A stretch of DNA of 64,000 nt from Nitrobacter sp. Nb-311A (lineage in GTDB: Bacteria; Pseudomonadota; Alphaproteobacteria; Rhizobiales; Xanthobacteraceae): the NCBI RefSeq assembly GCF_000152905.1, contig NZ_AAMY01000004.1, forward strand, positions 62,001 to 126,000. Direction: 5' to 3'. Position 1 is the stretch's first letter, and each line of letters opens with the position of its first letter. The translations under genes were made by a program, and so were the position numbers. A model generated the notes under the pieces. That model was not told the DNA's origin, ran no database searches, and saw only the letters and a list, made by a program, of their open reading frames with translations. Shown here one piece after another: positions 51,771 through 61,414 of this stretch.

Positions 51771-52900
51771 AAAAGCTCAAGGTCGTCACGATCGTCGGAA
51801 CACGACCGGAAATCATTCGGCTCTCCCGCGTGATTGCTCGACTTGACCAGTATTGCGATCACGTTCTCGTTCATACGGGTCAAAACTACGATTACGAGCT
51901 CAATCAGATTTTTTTCGACGATCTTGAGGTACGCGAGCCCGATCATTTTCTGGACAGCGCCGGGTCGAGCGCGGCTCAGACCATTGGCAACGTGATCGCC
52001 AATGTCGATCGCGTGTTTTCGGAAGCGAAGGCTGACGCGATGCTCGTGCTCGGCGACACCAATAGTTGTCTTGCCGTCATTCCCGCGAAGCGCCGCCGAA
52101 TCCCCGTGTTTCATATGGAGGCGGGCAATCGATGCTTCGATCAGCGGGTGCCGGAAGAAATCAACCGCCGCATTGTCGATCACACCGCGGACGTCAACCT
52201 GACCTACAGTACGATTGCCCGGGAATACCTGTTGCGCGAAGGCTTGCCGCCGGATCTGGTCATCAAGACCGGGAGTCCGATGTTTGAAGTCCTGACGCAC
52301 TATCGCCCGAAGATCGATGCGTCCGATGTGCTTACGCGGCTGAATCTGTTGCCGGAGGATTATTTTGTCGTCAGCGCGCATCGCGAGGAAAACATCGACA
52401 CGTCGTCGGCCTTCACGAAACTGGTGGCCGTGCTCAACGCGGTTGCCGAAGACCACGGGCTGCCGGTGATCGTCTCGACCCATCCTCGCACTCAAAAACG
52501 GATCGACGAGCGAAAGGTGACGTTTCATTCGGGCGTTCGATTGCTCAAGCCGCTTGGCTTTTCGGATTACGTCAAGCTGCAGGTCTCCGCGCGCGCGGTG
52601 ATATCCGACAGCGGCACCATCAGCGAAGAATCATCGATCCTGAATTTTCCGGCGCTGAATCTGCGCGAGGCTCATGAGCGCCCCGAGGGCATGGAGGAGG
52701 CCGCGGTCATGATGGTCGGCCTTGATGCCGATCGTGTCCGCCAGGGGCTCGCCATTCTTGCCGATCAGCCGCGCGGCGAACGGCGCGGGCTCCGGCTAGT
52801 CGGGGATTACGCAGTTCCCAACGTCTCGGAGAAGGTTGTTCGAATCATTCATAGCTACACAGACTACGTCGATCGCGTGGTCTGGCGTAAGTACGACTGA
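51767..52900 (+). CDS. fnlC: UDP-L-FucNAc-forming 2-epimerase FnlC (WbjD/CapG)
   Basis: 377-aa non-hydrolysing UDP-GlcNAc 2-epimerase family protein making UDP-L-FucNAc. [80 protein letters not shown] and [18 protein letters not shown] are the WbjD signature blocks. GTG start overlapping fnlB (GTGA). Third enzyme of the complete fnlABC set. Confidence 0.94.
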   Translation: MKKLKVVTIVGTRPEIIRLSRVIARLDQYCDHVLVHTGQNYDYELNQIFFDDLEVREPDHFLDSAGSSAAQTIGNVIANVDRVFSEAKADAMLVLGDTNSCLAVIPAKRRRIPVFHMEAGNRCFDQRVPEEINRRIVDHTADVNLTYSTIAREYLLREGLPPDLVIKTGSPMFEVLTHYRPKIDASDVLTRLNLLPEDYFVVSAHREENIDTSSAFTKLVAVLNAVAEDHGLPVIVSTHPRTQKRIDERKVTFHSGVRLLKPLGFSDYVKLQVSARAVISDSGTISEESSILNFPALNLREAHERPEGMEEAAVMMVGLDADRVRQGLAILADQPRGERRGLRLVGDYAVPNVSEKVVRIIHSYTDYVDRVVWRKYD

Positions 52901-52981
52901 TACGATGCTAATCGGTGTTGAGGTCATTACTGTTGCAGCGTTTCCCTGCGTGCTAAGCTGAGTCTGATCCACATCCAAGGA

Positions 52982-54214
52982 ATGCGAATACTGTTTATCA
53001 CCCAATGGTTCGAACCCGAACCGACGGTTAAGGGCATCATGTTTGCGAAGGCTCTTGCCGAGCGCGGGCATCACATCGAGATCGTTACGGGCTTTCCCAA
53101 TTATCCGGCCGGCAAGACCTATCCAGGATACCGTGTTGAATACTACAAACGAGAGATCATCGACGGAATTACCGTTCATCGGGTGCCGCTGTACCCGAGT
53201 CACAACAATTCCAGCGTTGGCCGTATTTTGAATTATTTGACCTTTATGGCGAGCGCCGCGCTGTTCTCTGCATTCCGCGCGCGCCGCTTTGATGTGGTCT
53301 ATTGTTATCCGCCGATAACGGGCGGTCTTGCTGCGATCTTCGCCACTTTACTTTCGCGGCGCCCATTCCTGATCGATATACAGGACTTGTGGCCGGATTC
53401 CGTGGTGAAGTCCGGTATGGCAGGCACGCGGAAGATGGAGAAAATTCTCGCTCTGATGTGCGATTTTGTGTACCGCCGCGCGGCGGGAATCGTTGCGCAA
53501 TCCAAAGGTATCAAGACCCGGCTAATTGAGCGAGATGTCCAGCCCGACAAGATATCCGTTGTCTATAACTGGGCGGATGAGCGGGCGGCAGCACCCGCCG
53601 GGCTGGCGGACCTTTCATCCTATGGATTCGATAACAAGTTCAATATCGTTTACGGCGGCAATCTCGGGCGTGTCCAGGGATTGGAGGTTATGGTACGGGC
53701 AGCACACTTTGCGCGGCGAAAGGTACCCCATTTACAGCTGCTGCTGATCGGAGATGGGATCGAAAGCGATAGTTTGAAGCAATTAGTGCAGCAGCTCGGC
53801 GCGGAAAATGTGCGAATAGCGCCGGGTGTTCCGCGAAGGATGATCGGCGACATCTTCGCGGCTGCGGATGTCCTGGCCATGCATTTGTGGAGCGATCCAT
53901 TGTTCAGGATCACGATTCCTCAGAAAACCCAATTCTATATGGCAATGGGGAAGCCGATACTGATCGGAGTGGAGGGCGAAGCGGCCGACTTTGTTACCCA
54001 AGCTGGTGCCGGGGTCGCAGTGCCTTCCGATAATGTCCAGGCAATGGCGGATGCGATGATACGGCTGTCGCTGATGCCGAAGGAACTGTTGACGGACATG
54101 GGTCGGCGCGGGCACGAGGCATATTGGAGGATATTTTCGTTCTCGACCGCGATCGCAGAAACCGAATCAACTCTTCAGAAAGCCATTCAGGATATTCGCG
54201 GCAACGCTGCATAA
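52982..54214 (+). CDS. wbuB: Family 4 glycosyltransferase, WbuB-like (L-FucNAc transferase)
   Basis: 410-aa GT-B enzyme. The N-terminus RILFITQWFEPEPTVKGIMF and VTGFPNYPAGKTYPGY are typical of WbuB, which normally follows fnlABC and adds L-FucNAc. Donor half has FNIVYGGNLGRVQGLEVMVR and TIPQKTQFYMAMGKPILIGV. ATG at 52982 with AAGGA 3-4 nt upstream. An 81-nt gap separates it from fnlC. Confidence 0.87.
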   Translation: MRILFITQWFEPEPTVKGIMFAKALAERGHHIEIVTGFPNYPAGKTYPGYRVEYYKREIIDGITVHRVPLYPSHNNSSVGRILNYLTFMASAALFSAFRARRFDVVYCYPPITGGLAAIFATLLSRRPFLIDIQDLWPDSVVKSGMAGTRKMEKILALMCDFVYRRAAGIVAQSKGIKTRLIERDVQPDKISVVYNWADERAAAPAGLADLSSYGFDNKFNIVYGGNLGRVQGLEVMVRAAHFARRKVPHLQLLLIGDGIESDSLKQLVQQLGAENVRIAPGVPRRMIGDIFAAADVLAMHLWSDPLFRITIPQKTQFYMAMGKPILIGVEGEAADFVTQAGAGVAVPSDNVQAMADAMIRLSLMPKELLTDMGRRGHEAYWRIFSFSTAIAETESTLQKAIQDIRGNAA

Positions 54215-54296
54215 GCGATTGGGCTAGACCGAACTTAATCACACACTCCAATACCCCCAACAATGGTCCGCTCAGACATGATGAAAGGAATTGCGT

Positions 54297-55250
54297 ATGG
54301 ACTCGCATTCAATCTCCAAGTCTGACGAACGCATGCTTGAAGATCGCGAGTTGGACTATTGGGGGATGTTTCTCGATCTTATTCCATCCTTCTTGCAAGC
54401 ATGGAAACCTATTCTACTGACAACGATAGCTGCTGGTGCTATCGCTTTCTTCTTAAGTTCGTCCGATTCTCCTTACCCCGCGAAGAGTTATAGCAGCGTC
54501 GCTTACGTTGGTCCTCTGGATGAGACGAAGGCGAAATATGCCGAGTCGATTCTGCGCTCGGAGCCAATTTTGAAATCGGTTTTGGAGAAAGTTCCCGTTC
54601 ATTCGCAGCTGGAGACGTCAGATCGAAATCGCCGCGAGCTCTTGGCGAAGAATGTTCGGCTCTTTCCTGCGTCGGGGGCCGACCCGCACCGACCCTCGCT
54701 TTATGTGTTGGAAGTTTCGGACTCCGAGCCTGCCCGGGCGCAGGCACTTGGATCGGCGCTTATCGAGGCGTGGCTTGCGACCACGAAACCCAAGCCGGAT
54801 GCGGCGGCGCGGCTGAACCGTCTCCTTGAAGCCATCCAAATCCAAATATCGGACCTGTCGGCCGTGACCAGAGAACTGCTCAAGAATCCCGAACTGATTG
54901 TACCGAAGCCGGGATACTCTCCTCCAGACGTCGCAGGACTAATCGAGCTTCGAACAAACAGCATTGGCAAGGCGGAAGATATCAAAGGCGAGCTCTCGGG
55001 CATAAGTAAAGATATCATCTTTTCGCCACCCACGATGCCGGACAGATCGGTGCCAGACCCACCCAAGAGTTCGCCGTGGCGGGGAGTTGTCCGGGCCATG
55101 GGGGTTACTTTCATCTTATTGGCCGCGATCATTGTGCTTCGCCATATCTTGATCAAGAGTATGAGCAACCCGCTTTATAGAGCGAGGGTGCAGCGTATTC
55201 GTGAGGCCCTGCCATGGCAGTTCGCAACGAAGAACCCCCTTAACCAGTAG
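54297..55250 (+). CDS. Wzz-like chain-length determinant protein
   Basis: About 317 aa, ATG 54297 with AAAGGA at 7 nt. Two hydrophobic helices flank a long helical periplasmic part: one at about residues 36-53 (PILLTTIAAGAIAFFLSSS), one near 270-288 (GVTFILLAAIIVLRHILIKS) preceded by a proline-rich segment (PPTMPDRSVPDPPKSSPWRG). This is the Wzz topology for polysaccharide co-polymerases setting chain length. Sequence similarity to known Wzz is not obvious, so the call rests on topology and location. Confidence 0.68.
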   Translation: MDSHSISKSDERMLEDRELDYWGMFLDLIPSFLQAWKPILLTTIAAGAIAFFLSSSDSPYPAKSYSSVAYVGPLDETKAKYAESILRSEPILKSVLEKVPVHSQLETSDRNRRELLAKNVRLFPASGADPHRPSLYVLEVSDSEPARAQALGSALIEAWLATTKPKPDAAARLNRLLEAIQIQISDLSAVTRELLKNPELIVPKPGYSPPDVAGLIELRTNSIGKAEDIKGELSGISKDIIFSPPTMPDRSVPDPPKSSPWRGVVRAMGVTFILLAAIIVLRHILIKSMSNPLYRARVQRIREALPWQFATKNPLNQ

Positions 55251-55423
55251 CTTCCAACCAAGCAGAGGGTCGCAAGGGGGGAGTGTTGACCTCGTAACTT
55301 TAGAGCGACAGCTAAAAGCTCCCGCACAAGCCCATGATGCGCCGCATAGTGCGTCGCTTTGCGGTTTCTGGCTCGTTTCCTATGTCACCAGTTTCCAATT
55401 TAGCATTTAGCCGGAAGATCCAG
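55251..55423. other. Gap between the Wzz-like and wbpA-like genes
   Basis: 173 nt, the largest gap in the operon. It contains TTGACC near 55288 as a possible -35 word but no convincing -10 at the right distance. An in-frame extension of the wbpA-like gene up to 55334 has no ribosome site and is not protein-like. Confidence 0.35.
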
Positions 55424-56728
55424 ATGAAATCCGACTTGATCGAAAAGCTCGAATTGAAAAAGGCTGTCATCGGGATTGTTGGTCTTGGCTATGTCGGATT
55501 GCCGCTAACGCTGAGGTATTGTGAGGTCGGCTACAATGTAATTGGTTTCGATATTGACCAGAATAAGGTAGAGGCGCTGAAGCGCGGCGAATCCTATATC
55601 GAACATATATCGGCTACAGCTATCAGACAGGCGGTGGCGGATCGTTTCGATCCGACCTCAGATTTTTCGCGCGCTAGCTATGTCGATGCTCTGATTCTAT
55701 GCGTGCCGACGCCGCTCAATCGATACCGCGAGCCTGACTTGAGCTTCGTCGTCAGTACCACGGAAGCGCTTGTTCCTTTTTTGCACAGAAACATGGTGAT
55801 TTCGCTCGAAAGCACCACTTATCCGGGCACAACGGATGAAGAGCTGAAGCCGCGCATCGAGCGGCGTGGCCTGACGGTCGGCAAAGATCTCTTTCTCGTG
55901 TTCTCACCTGAGCGGGAAGATCCAGGCAATTCGGATTTCTCGACAAGAACTATTCCGAAAGTCTGCGGCGGTCACACGCCGGATTGTCTCGAGGTCGGTC
56001 TCGCACTCTACGGCAGTGTCATCGATAGGGTTGTTCCCGTCAGTTCGACGCGCGCCGCCGAACTGACCAAGCTTCTCGAGAACATTCATCGCTCGGTCAA
56101 CATCGGGCTTGTCAATGAAATGAAGATGGTAGCGGATCGTATGGGAATTGATATCCACGAGGTGATCCGCGCGGCGGCAACCAAACCCTTCGGTTTCGTG
56201 CCGTACTATCCGGGCCCTGGCATTGGCGGTCACTGCATCCCGATTGATCCGTTCTATTTGACCTGGAAGGCACGGGAGTATGGCATGCATACCCGCTTCA
56301 TCGAGCTTGCGGGTGAGATCAATTCATCCATGCACGATTACGTCGTCGCGAAGGTCGTTGATGGATTGAATTCACGACGAAAACCGGTGAATGGCAGCAA
56401 GGTTCTGGTCCTTGGCATCGCTTACAAAAAGAATGTGGACGACATGCGAGAATCTCCATCTGTCTTTCTGATGGAGAAGCTGCGCGATCTCGGCGCAGAA
56501 ATTGCTTACAGCGATCCACATATTCCGATTTTCCCAAAAATGCGCCAGCACAGCTTTGCGCTGTCCAGCATTTCACTTACAGCGGAAGCACTGGAGAAAT
56601 TTGATTGCGTTTTGCTGGCGACCGATCACGACAGGTTCGACTATGATTTTATCAAGGCGCACGCGCGGCTATTGGTTGACTGTCGAGGACGATTTCGTAA
56701 GGGCGCTCCCCACATCGTCAAGGCATGA
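55424..56728 (+). CDS. wbpA: UDP-N-acetylglucosamine 6-dehydrogenase, WbpA-like
   Basis: 434-aa UDP-sugar dehydrogenase, same length as WbpA. ATG 55424 has GGAAG at 7 nt. [20 protein letters not shown] (NAD site), [46 protein letters not shown] and [19 protein letters not shown] with the catalytic Cys. Oxidises UDP-GlcNAc to the uronic acid, the first step to UDP-GlcNAc3NAcA/ManNAc3NAcA. Overlaps the next gene by 4 nt. Confidence 0.92.
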   Translation: MKSDLIEKLELKKAVIGIVGLGYVGLPLTLRYCEVGYNVIGFDIDQNKVEALKRGESYIEHISATAIRQAVADRFDPTSDFSRASYVDALILCVPTPLNRYREPDLSFVVSTTEALVPFLHRNMVISLESTTYPGTTDEELKPRIERRGLTVGKDLFLVFSPEREDPGNSDFSTRTIPKVCGGHTPDCLEVGLALYGSVIDRVVPVSSTRAAELTKLLENIHRSVNIGLVNEMKMVADRMGIDIHEVIRAAATKPFGFVPYYPGPGIGGHCIPIDPFYLTWKAREYGMHTRFIELAGEINSSMHDYVVAKVVDGLNSRRKPVNGSKVLVLGIAYKKNVDDMRESPSVFLMEKLRDLGAEIAYSDPHIPIFPKMRQHSFALSSISLTAEALEKFDCVLLATDHDRFDYDFIKAHARLLVDCRGRFRKGAPHIVKA

Positions 56729-57792
56729 CCATGATCGAATATTCAGCCGGGATTACTGATCGCAAGATCAAGTTTGCGCTCGCAGGCTGCGGACGAATTG
56801 CGCAGAACCATTTGGCGGCCATCCAGCGGCATCATAACCAGGCAGAGCTTGTGAGCGTCTGCGACGTCAACGCGGCGGCACTTAAGGTGGCTGTTGAGAC
56901 GACGGGTGCCAAGCCTTATGCGAATCTTGGTAATATGCTCGCGAAGACTGACGCTGACGTCGTGGTGCTAACCACCCCCAGCGGGTTGCACGCCGAGCAA
57001 GCGATTAGGGTTGCGGCATCGGGTCGCCACGTCATGACTGAAAAGCCCATGGCCACTAAGTGGGCAGACGGTCTGCGGATGGTGAGAGCCTGCGATGATG
57101 CCGGTGTCCGCTTATTCGTGGTGAAACAGAATCGCGCGAATGCGACGCTTCAGCTTTTGAGAAGGTCTGTGGAAAGCGGCCGCTTTGGCCGCATCTACAT
57201 GGTCAATATCAACGTGTTCTGGACTCGCCCGCAAAATTATTACGACAGCGCGAAATGGCGAGGCACGTGGGAGTTCGACGGCGGCGCCCTGATGAATCAG
57301 GCGAGTCACTATGTCGACCTCCTAGAGTGGCTTATTGGCCCCATTGAAAGCCTACAAGCTTATACCGCAACTTTGGCACGCAATATTGAAGTCGAGGATA
57401 CCGCCGTGGTCAATTTGCGTTGGCGCTCCGGTGCACTCGGCTCGATGAATGTGACCATGCTGACTTACCCGAAGAACTTTGAAGGAAGTATCACCATTCT
57501 CGGCGAGAGGGGAACGGTTCGGGTCGGCGGCGTTGCAGTCAACGCCATCCAGCATTGGGAGTTCGCGGAGCCGCACCCCGACGACGAGAAGATCAAATCG
57601 GCAAGCTACGAGACCACGTCCGTCTATGGTTTCGGCCACCCACTGTATTATGACAACGTCATCGGAGTTTTGCGCGGCGAAGCCGAACCCGTAACTGACG
57701 GCCGCGACGGCCTCAAGTCGCTCGAGGTTTTGATTGCCTCCTATCTTTCGGCGCGTGATGGCAAGCGGGTTTGTCTGCCGTTGGATTATTGA
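56725..57792 (+). CDS. wbpB: UDP-GlcNAcA 3-dehydrogenase, WbpB-like (Gfo/Idh/MocA)
   Basis: 355-aa oxidoreductase. [20 protein letters not shown] (NAD site) and [20 protein letters not shown] (EKP Lys), with [20 protein letters not shown] and [20 protein letters not shown] typical of WbpB. It should make the 3-keto sugar for amination by a WbpE-type aminotransferase, which is not encoded next to it. ATGA overlap with wbpA; 1 nt before the WbpD-like gene. Confidence 0.9.
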   Translation: MTMIEYSAGITDRKIKFALAGCGRIAQNHLAAIQRHHNQAELVSVCDVNAAALKVAVETTGAKPYANLGNMLAKTDADVVVLTTPSGLHAEQAIRVAASGRHVMTEKPMATKWADGLRMVRACDDAGVRLFVVKQNRANATLQLLRRSVESGRFGRIYMVNINVFWTRPQNYYDSAKWRGTWEFDGGALMNQASHYVDLLEWLIGPIESLQAYTATLARNIEVEDTAVVNLRWRSGALGSMNVTMLTYPKNFEGSITILGERGTVRVGGVAVNAIQHWEFAEPHPDDEKIKSASYETTSVYGFGHPLYYDNVIGVLRGEAEPVTDGRDGLKSLEVLIASYLSARDGKRVCLPLDY

Positions 57793-57793
57793 T

Positions 57794-58372
57794 ATGACGG
57801 TGACGATTCATCCCACTGCGATTGTCGATGAGGGCGCCAAAATCGGTGATGGCTCGCGTATCTGGCACTGGGTTCATGTCTGCGGCAAGGCTCGCATTGG
57901 GCGCGGCTGCTCGCTCGGCCAGAACGTTTTCGTCGGCAACGATGTGCTGATCGGTGATAACGTCAAGATCCAGAACAATGTTTCGATATATGACGCGGTT
58001 CGCCTGGAAGACGATGTGTTCTGCGGTCCGAGCATGGTCTTCACCAACGTCTACAATCCACGCTCTGCAATTATCCGCAAGGACGAATATTGCGAAACGA
58101 TTATTCGCAAGGGGGCGACGCTCGGCGCCAACTGCACCATTATCTGCGGAACCACCGTAGGCCGTCATGCCTTCGTGGCCGCCGGTGCGGTTGTTAATCG
58201 CGATGTCGCTCCGTTTGCGCTGGTGGCGGGCGTTCCCGCAAAGCGGATAGGCTGGATGTGCCGATGCGGAACGAAACTTACTGGACCAGCGGGCGAGGTC
58301 GTCTGCGAGTCTTGTGGGGACGCCTATCGTATTGACCTGGAGTCGTGCGAGCCAACAGGATCGCAGAGATAG
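57794..58372 (+). CDS. wbpD: UDP-3-amino-GlcNAcA N-acetyltransferase, WbpD-like
   Basis: 192-aa hexapeptide-repeat enzyme beginning [60 protein letters not shown] and the terminal [10 protein letters not shown] match WbpD; a C-terminal zinc ribbon (CRCGTKL ... [10 protein letters not shown]) is the usual extension in this group. Acetylates the 3-amino group with acetyl-CoA. ATG 57794, 1 nt after wbpB; upstream in-frame starts lie in wbpB. Confidence 0.92.
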   Translation: MTVTIHPTAIVDEGAKIGDGSRIWHWVHVCGKARIGRGCSLGQNVFVGNDVLIGDNVKIQNNVSIYDAVRLEDDVFCGPSMVFTNVYNPRSAIIRKDEYCETIIRKGATLGANCTIICGTTVGRHAFVAAGAVVNRDVAPFALVAGVPAKRIGWMCRCGTKLTGPAGEVVCESCGDAYRIDLESCEPTGSQR

Positions 58373-58474
58373 ATTGGCGTCGAACGGGTAAGCGAGCAGA
58401 AAGATTGAAAAGCCGTGCCCGACGAGGTGAAGAGTTGGGACAGGAAGTTCTGACGGATTGAATCGGGCATAAGC

Positions 58475-59395
58475 ATGTCTTTTCGGATACTCGTTACCGG
58501 CGCGTCCGGCTTTATTGGCTCCGCTCTCGTGCCCGCTCTGGCCTCCGCGGGACACCATGTGCGCGCGGCGTCACGCCAGCCGATCAGAGGCGGAGAAAGC
58601 ATCGATCCCGTCGAGCTTCCCGACTTCGAGGATAATTTCGACTGGGGCCCGCTTCTTGCCGGTATCGACATTGTCATCCATCTCGCTGCCGTCGCCCATC
58701 GTCAGGGCGGTGATGCGGTCGACTACGATAAGGTCAACCGCGGTGCGGCGGTGAGCCTGTCGGAGGCTTGTTTGCGGCATCCCGTGCGGCGCTTGATTTT
58801 TCTGTCGTCAATTGGTGCGCAAACCGGATCGGCATCCGACCGCGTTCTGACGGAAGACGATGAGCCGCATCCGGTGACTGGATATGATCAAGCCAAACTT
58901 GCGGCGGAGGTCGCGATCCGCAAAAGCGGCGTTCCTCACACGATCCTGAGACCGGTAATCGTATATGGCCCGAACGCCAAGGCTAACATCGCTTTTCTGG
59001 TTCGTATTGCGGCGCTACCGCTTCCTCTTCCACTCGGTTCGTTTCACAATCGACGCTCGCTGCTGGCCATCGGAAATCTTGTCGAGGCGATCATGTTGAG
59101 CCTCGACAGCCCGTCGACTCTCAATGAGACATTCATCGCCGCTGATCCCGAGGCAATGTCAATTGCCGAGATATTCGGGTGTCTTCGTGAGGCAGATGGC
59201 GGTCGCGCACGGTTGGTTTCAGTTCCGCCGCGCTTGATCAAAGGATTGCTTGATCTTGCCGGTCGAGGTACGGTCTGGGACCGCATCGGCCGGGATCTCG
59301 TGGTAAATCCTGCGAAACTTCTGCAGGCTGGATGGGAGCCGTCCGTTACGACCCGCGAAGGCCTTCGCAAGATGATTAGTAAGGCAAGCGCATGA
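58475..59395 (+). CDS. NAD-dependent sugar epimerase/reductase, WbpV/WreQ-like
   Basis: 306-aa SDR enzyme. ILVTGASGFIGSALVPALAS (NAD site), HLAAVAHRQGGDAVDYDKVN, FLSSIGAQTG and GYDQAKLAAEVAIR (catalytic Tyr/Lys). The AAVAHR block is typical of WbpV/WreQ 4-reductases that form UDP-QuiNAc or D-FucNAc beside a WbpL/WreU initiating transferase, which is the convergent gene here. Starts 102 nt after wbpD with a weak ribosome site. It could alternatively be a 4-epimerase. Confidence 0.8.
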   Translation: MSFRILVTGASGFIGSALVPALASAGHHVRAASRQPIRGGESIDPVELPDFEDNFDWGPLLAGIDIVIHLAAVAHRQGGDAVDYDKVNRGAAVSLSEACLRHPVRRLIFLSSIGAQTGSASDRVLTEDDEPHPVTGYDQAKLAAEVAIRKSGVPHTILRPVIVYGPNAKANIAFLVRIAALPLPLPLGSFHNRRSLLAIGNLVEAIMLSLDSPSTLNETFIAADPEAMSIAEIFGCLREADGGRARLVSVPPRLIKGLLDLAGRGTVWDRIGRDLVVNPAKLLQAGWEPSVTTREGLRKMISKASA

Positions 59396-59448
59396 GGGTG
59401 CATAATCGGGCTGGTTTGCCCCGGTCTCTTGAAACCATAATCAGTCGG

Positions 59449-60483
59449 CTATTGCGTCGGCCGAGGCCGCGAAAACGTAAACAGGGCAAGGCCGACTAGC
59501 ATCGCTCCTACGACTAGCGCCATGATCTTTGCGGCAGGCGAGATCACCAGCGTGGAAGTGATAGCCAACACCACCAGCGCAAGATTGAGGCAGAAAACAG
59601 TCCCCACGACATTCAGAACGGAAAACCCGTTGTTCGTTGCACGCTGATAGAAATGGGAGCGATGGGCCGTCCAGACTTTCTCGCCTGCAAACAAACGGTG
59701 CAGCATTGTTAACGTCGCATCGGCAAGATAATACAGCGGCAGCAGGAGGGCCGCGACCATATGGCCTTGATAGACGAGCATCAGAAGGCACCAGCCTAGT
59801 ATTAGCCCGATTGGCAGGCTGCCGGCGTCGCCGAGAAACACCTTTGCGACCGGGCGATTGAATGGAGCGAAGCCGAGCAGAGCGCCGCCGAGCGTGGCGG
59901 CCACCATGGTAGCTCCAATCGACAGAACGCCGGTGTAGCCGAATATGACAAGTGCGATAGTGATGGGGACGGATTCCGCTACAGTCATCCAGTCGATGCC
60001 ATCCATGAAATTGACGAGATTGACGAACCAGACGCCTGCAAGCAGCAGCACTCCACGTTCAATCCAGAAAGGGCAGGCGGGAATGATTCGAAGTTCGGCG
60101 GGCACTATCAGTACGATCGAGCCGACTGCCAATCCTTGACCGATCAGGCGAGGAAGCACGGAAATCGATTTAATATCATCGGCGGCGCCGAGAGCAGCCA
60201 TGAAGAGCGTTGCCAGAACAACAGTCGTTGGAATCCGCGATTCGATTGAACCGCTCGGCGCAAGGAAGGCGATCGAAACCATCAGCGTAGCGGCGATAAC
60301 AGCGATTCCTCCGCCCTGAGGCGTCGGAATGATGTGAGAGGAACGTGCGTTTGATTTTGCAAGCGCATAGCGTTGGAGCAAAGGCATCAGAAGCCACATC
60401 AAGCCAAATGAAAGGGTGGCCGAAACGATGCTAGCCAGTGCTAACGAAAAGAGAGCCAATTTAATTCCACCATCAGCGGTCAA
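59449..60483 (-). CDS. Initiating glycosyl-1-phosphate transferase, WecA/WbpL/WreU-type
   Basis: 344-aa MraY/WecA superfamily protein with about 11 helices. HIIPTPQGGGIAVIAATLMV, AALGAADDIKSISVLPRLIG (DDxxS metal motif), NLVNFMDGIDWMTVAESVPI and FLGDAGSLPIGLILGWCLLM are diagnostic; HRLFAGEKVWTAHRSHFYQR is the cytoplasmic HIHH-type loop. It loads the first HexNAc-1-phosphate on undecaprenyl phosphate. Start is TTG 60483 with a weak ribosome site. Convergent with the reductase gene, 53 nt apart. Confidence 0.92.
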   Translation of the reverse strand: MTADGGIKLALFSLALASIVSATLSFGLMWLLMPLLQRYALAKSNARSSHIIPTPQGGGIAVIAATLMVSIAFLAPSGSIESRIPTTVVLATLFMAALGAADDIKSISVLPRLIGQGLAVGSIVLIVPAELRIIPACPFWIERGVLLLAGVWFVNLVNFMDGIDWMTVAESVPITIALVIFGYTGVLSIGATMVAATLGGALLGFAPFNRPVAKVFLGDAGSLPIGLILGWCLLMLVYQGHMVAALLLPLYYLADATLTMLHRLFAGEKVWTAHRSHFYQRATNNGFSVLNVVGTVFCLNLALVVLAITSTLVISPAAKIMALVVGAMLVGLALFTFSRPRPTQ

Positions 60484-61126
60484 GCTGCAATTTGCGATTG
60501 AGCCATATAAACCCTTGGAGGTTTCCGGTCGAGCCTTGGATGCGCATCGACCATTAGAATATCGATGGCTCTCTCTCTACATTCCGCCGCAGGACGCCTG
60601 TCGGAGTGAGGTACTGTAGCCGGATCTTGGGTGCAGATCGTGTTCGCCCAGATTATTCAACTATGCCTTGCTACCGCAGGCCTGACCGAAGCGGCGATCG
60701 CCGTAGAACTCGAACTCCTCGCAGTTCGGGAATGGCTTCGAGGATTGTGGTGTCGTCGGTCTTTCGAGATACGGATGCTCAATATGTTGGTAAAGGCGAA
60801 GCTGGCGAACTGCGAGCCTTGTTCGATGTTGAAGATATCCGGCTTCCCATTGCCGGGCATGGCTTCTACCGACTCCGCAACGCAGAAGGCTAAGACCCTT
60901 GCGGTTGGCTCAGTTCATGGTCGCGACCAGATATATGAATCCAGCCGCATGGGATATGCAGGAAGGTAAGGAGAAACGCGGCGCAATTGACTGGTGAAGT
61001 CCATCTCGGCTTTGCCGCAAATCGTCCCGGAAATCGGAACGACTCAGCTGCAACTGGGACAGATGGGTCTGAGGATCGCTCACGATGCCCCTCTTTCCCA
61101 TCTGATCTACTGCTTTGTATTTTAGA
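60484..61126. other. Gene-free stretch before the nested IS elements
   Basis: Apart from the IS3 remnant at 60735-60905 no coding sequence was recognised. Frames on the plus strand (for example 60631-60969) are shadows of that remnant. 60906-61126 shows no ribosome site or domain. Confidence 0.5.
60735..60905 (-). pseudogene. Remnant of an IS3-family transposase (orfB core)
   Basis: The minus strand reads AFCVAESVEAMPGNGKPDIF, then NIEQGSQFASFAFTN and LSIRISKD, closely matching the integrase core of IS3-type OrfB (GKPEIFNTDQGSQFTSxAFT ... IRISMDG). The catalytic Asp of DQGSQF has become Glu (IEQGSQF), a short deletion follows AFTN, and both ends are missing. A decayed fragment, not a functional gene. 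Confidence 0.75.
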
Positions 61127-61143
61127 CTAGGGTCAGGACTTCT

Positions 61144-61414
61144 GTGGTTGCCACCCGTGATGCAAGAAGTTTCTGACCCTATGGATTGGTGATCGAGTGC
61201 GCTCTTCTGTAAGGCCTTTAAGTACGGCATTTCAGAAGCCGCTGGCCGGTATGGTGATCCGCGGATCAGATCCAAATCTCATTGGCGAGCTGTATCGCTC
61301 AGAGTCCTGAACTGGTTTTTCTGACCCAGATCTGTTCGATCATTTTGCCCATTCGGGTCATCGCCTTCTCACACCTCCCTCATCCGACGACAGGCTGACT
61401 TCGCGGCACCTTGT
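61144..61414 (-). ncRNA. Candidate bridge-RNA region of the IS1111-type element
   Basis: Non-coding 271 nt between the transposase stop and the element end, the location expected for the guide (bridge) RNA of IS1111-type elements. AGAAGTTTCTGACCCT at 61165-61180 is nearly complementary to the adjacent target flank AGGGTCAGGACTTCT at 61129-61143. No RNA boundaries can be set from sequence alone. Confidence 0.35.

Noticed and set aside
55251-55423. Internal promoter before wbpA
   Set aside because: TTGACC is present but no acceptable -10 at 16-18 nt spacing.
60910-61275. 121-codon minus-strand frame across the IS boundary
   Set aside because: Crosses the inferred ends of the IS5 and IS1111-type elements, so it is a chance junction frame.
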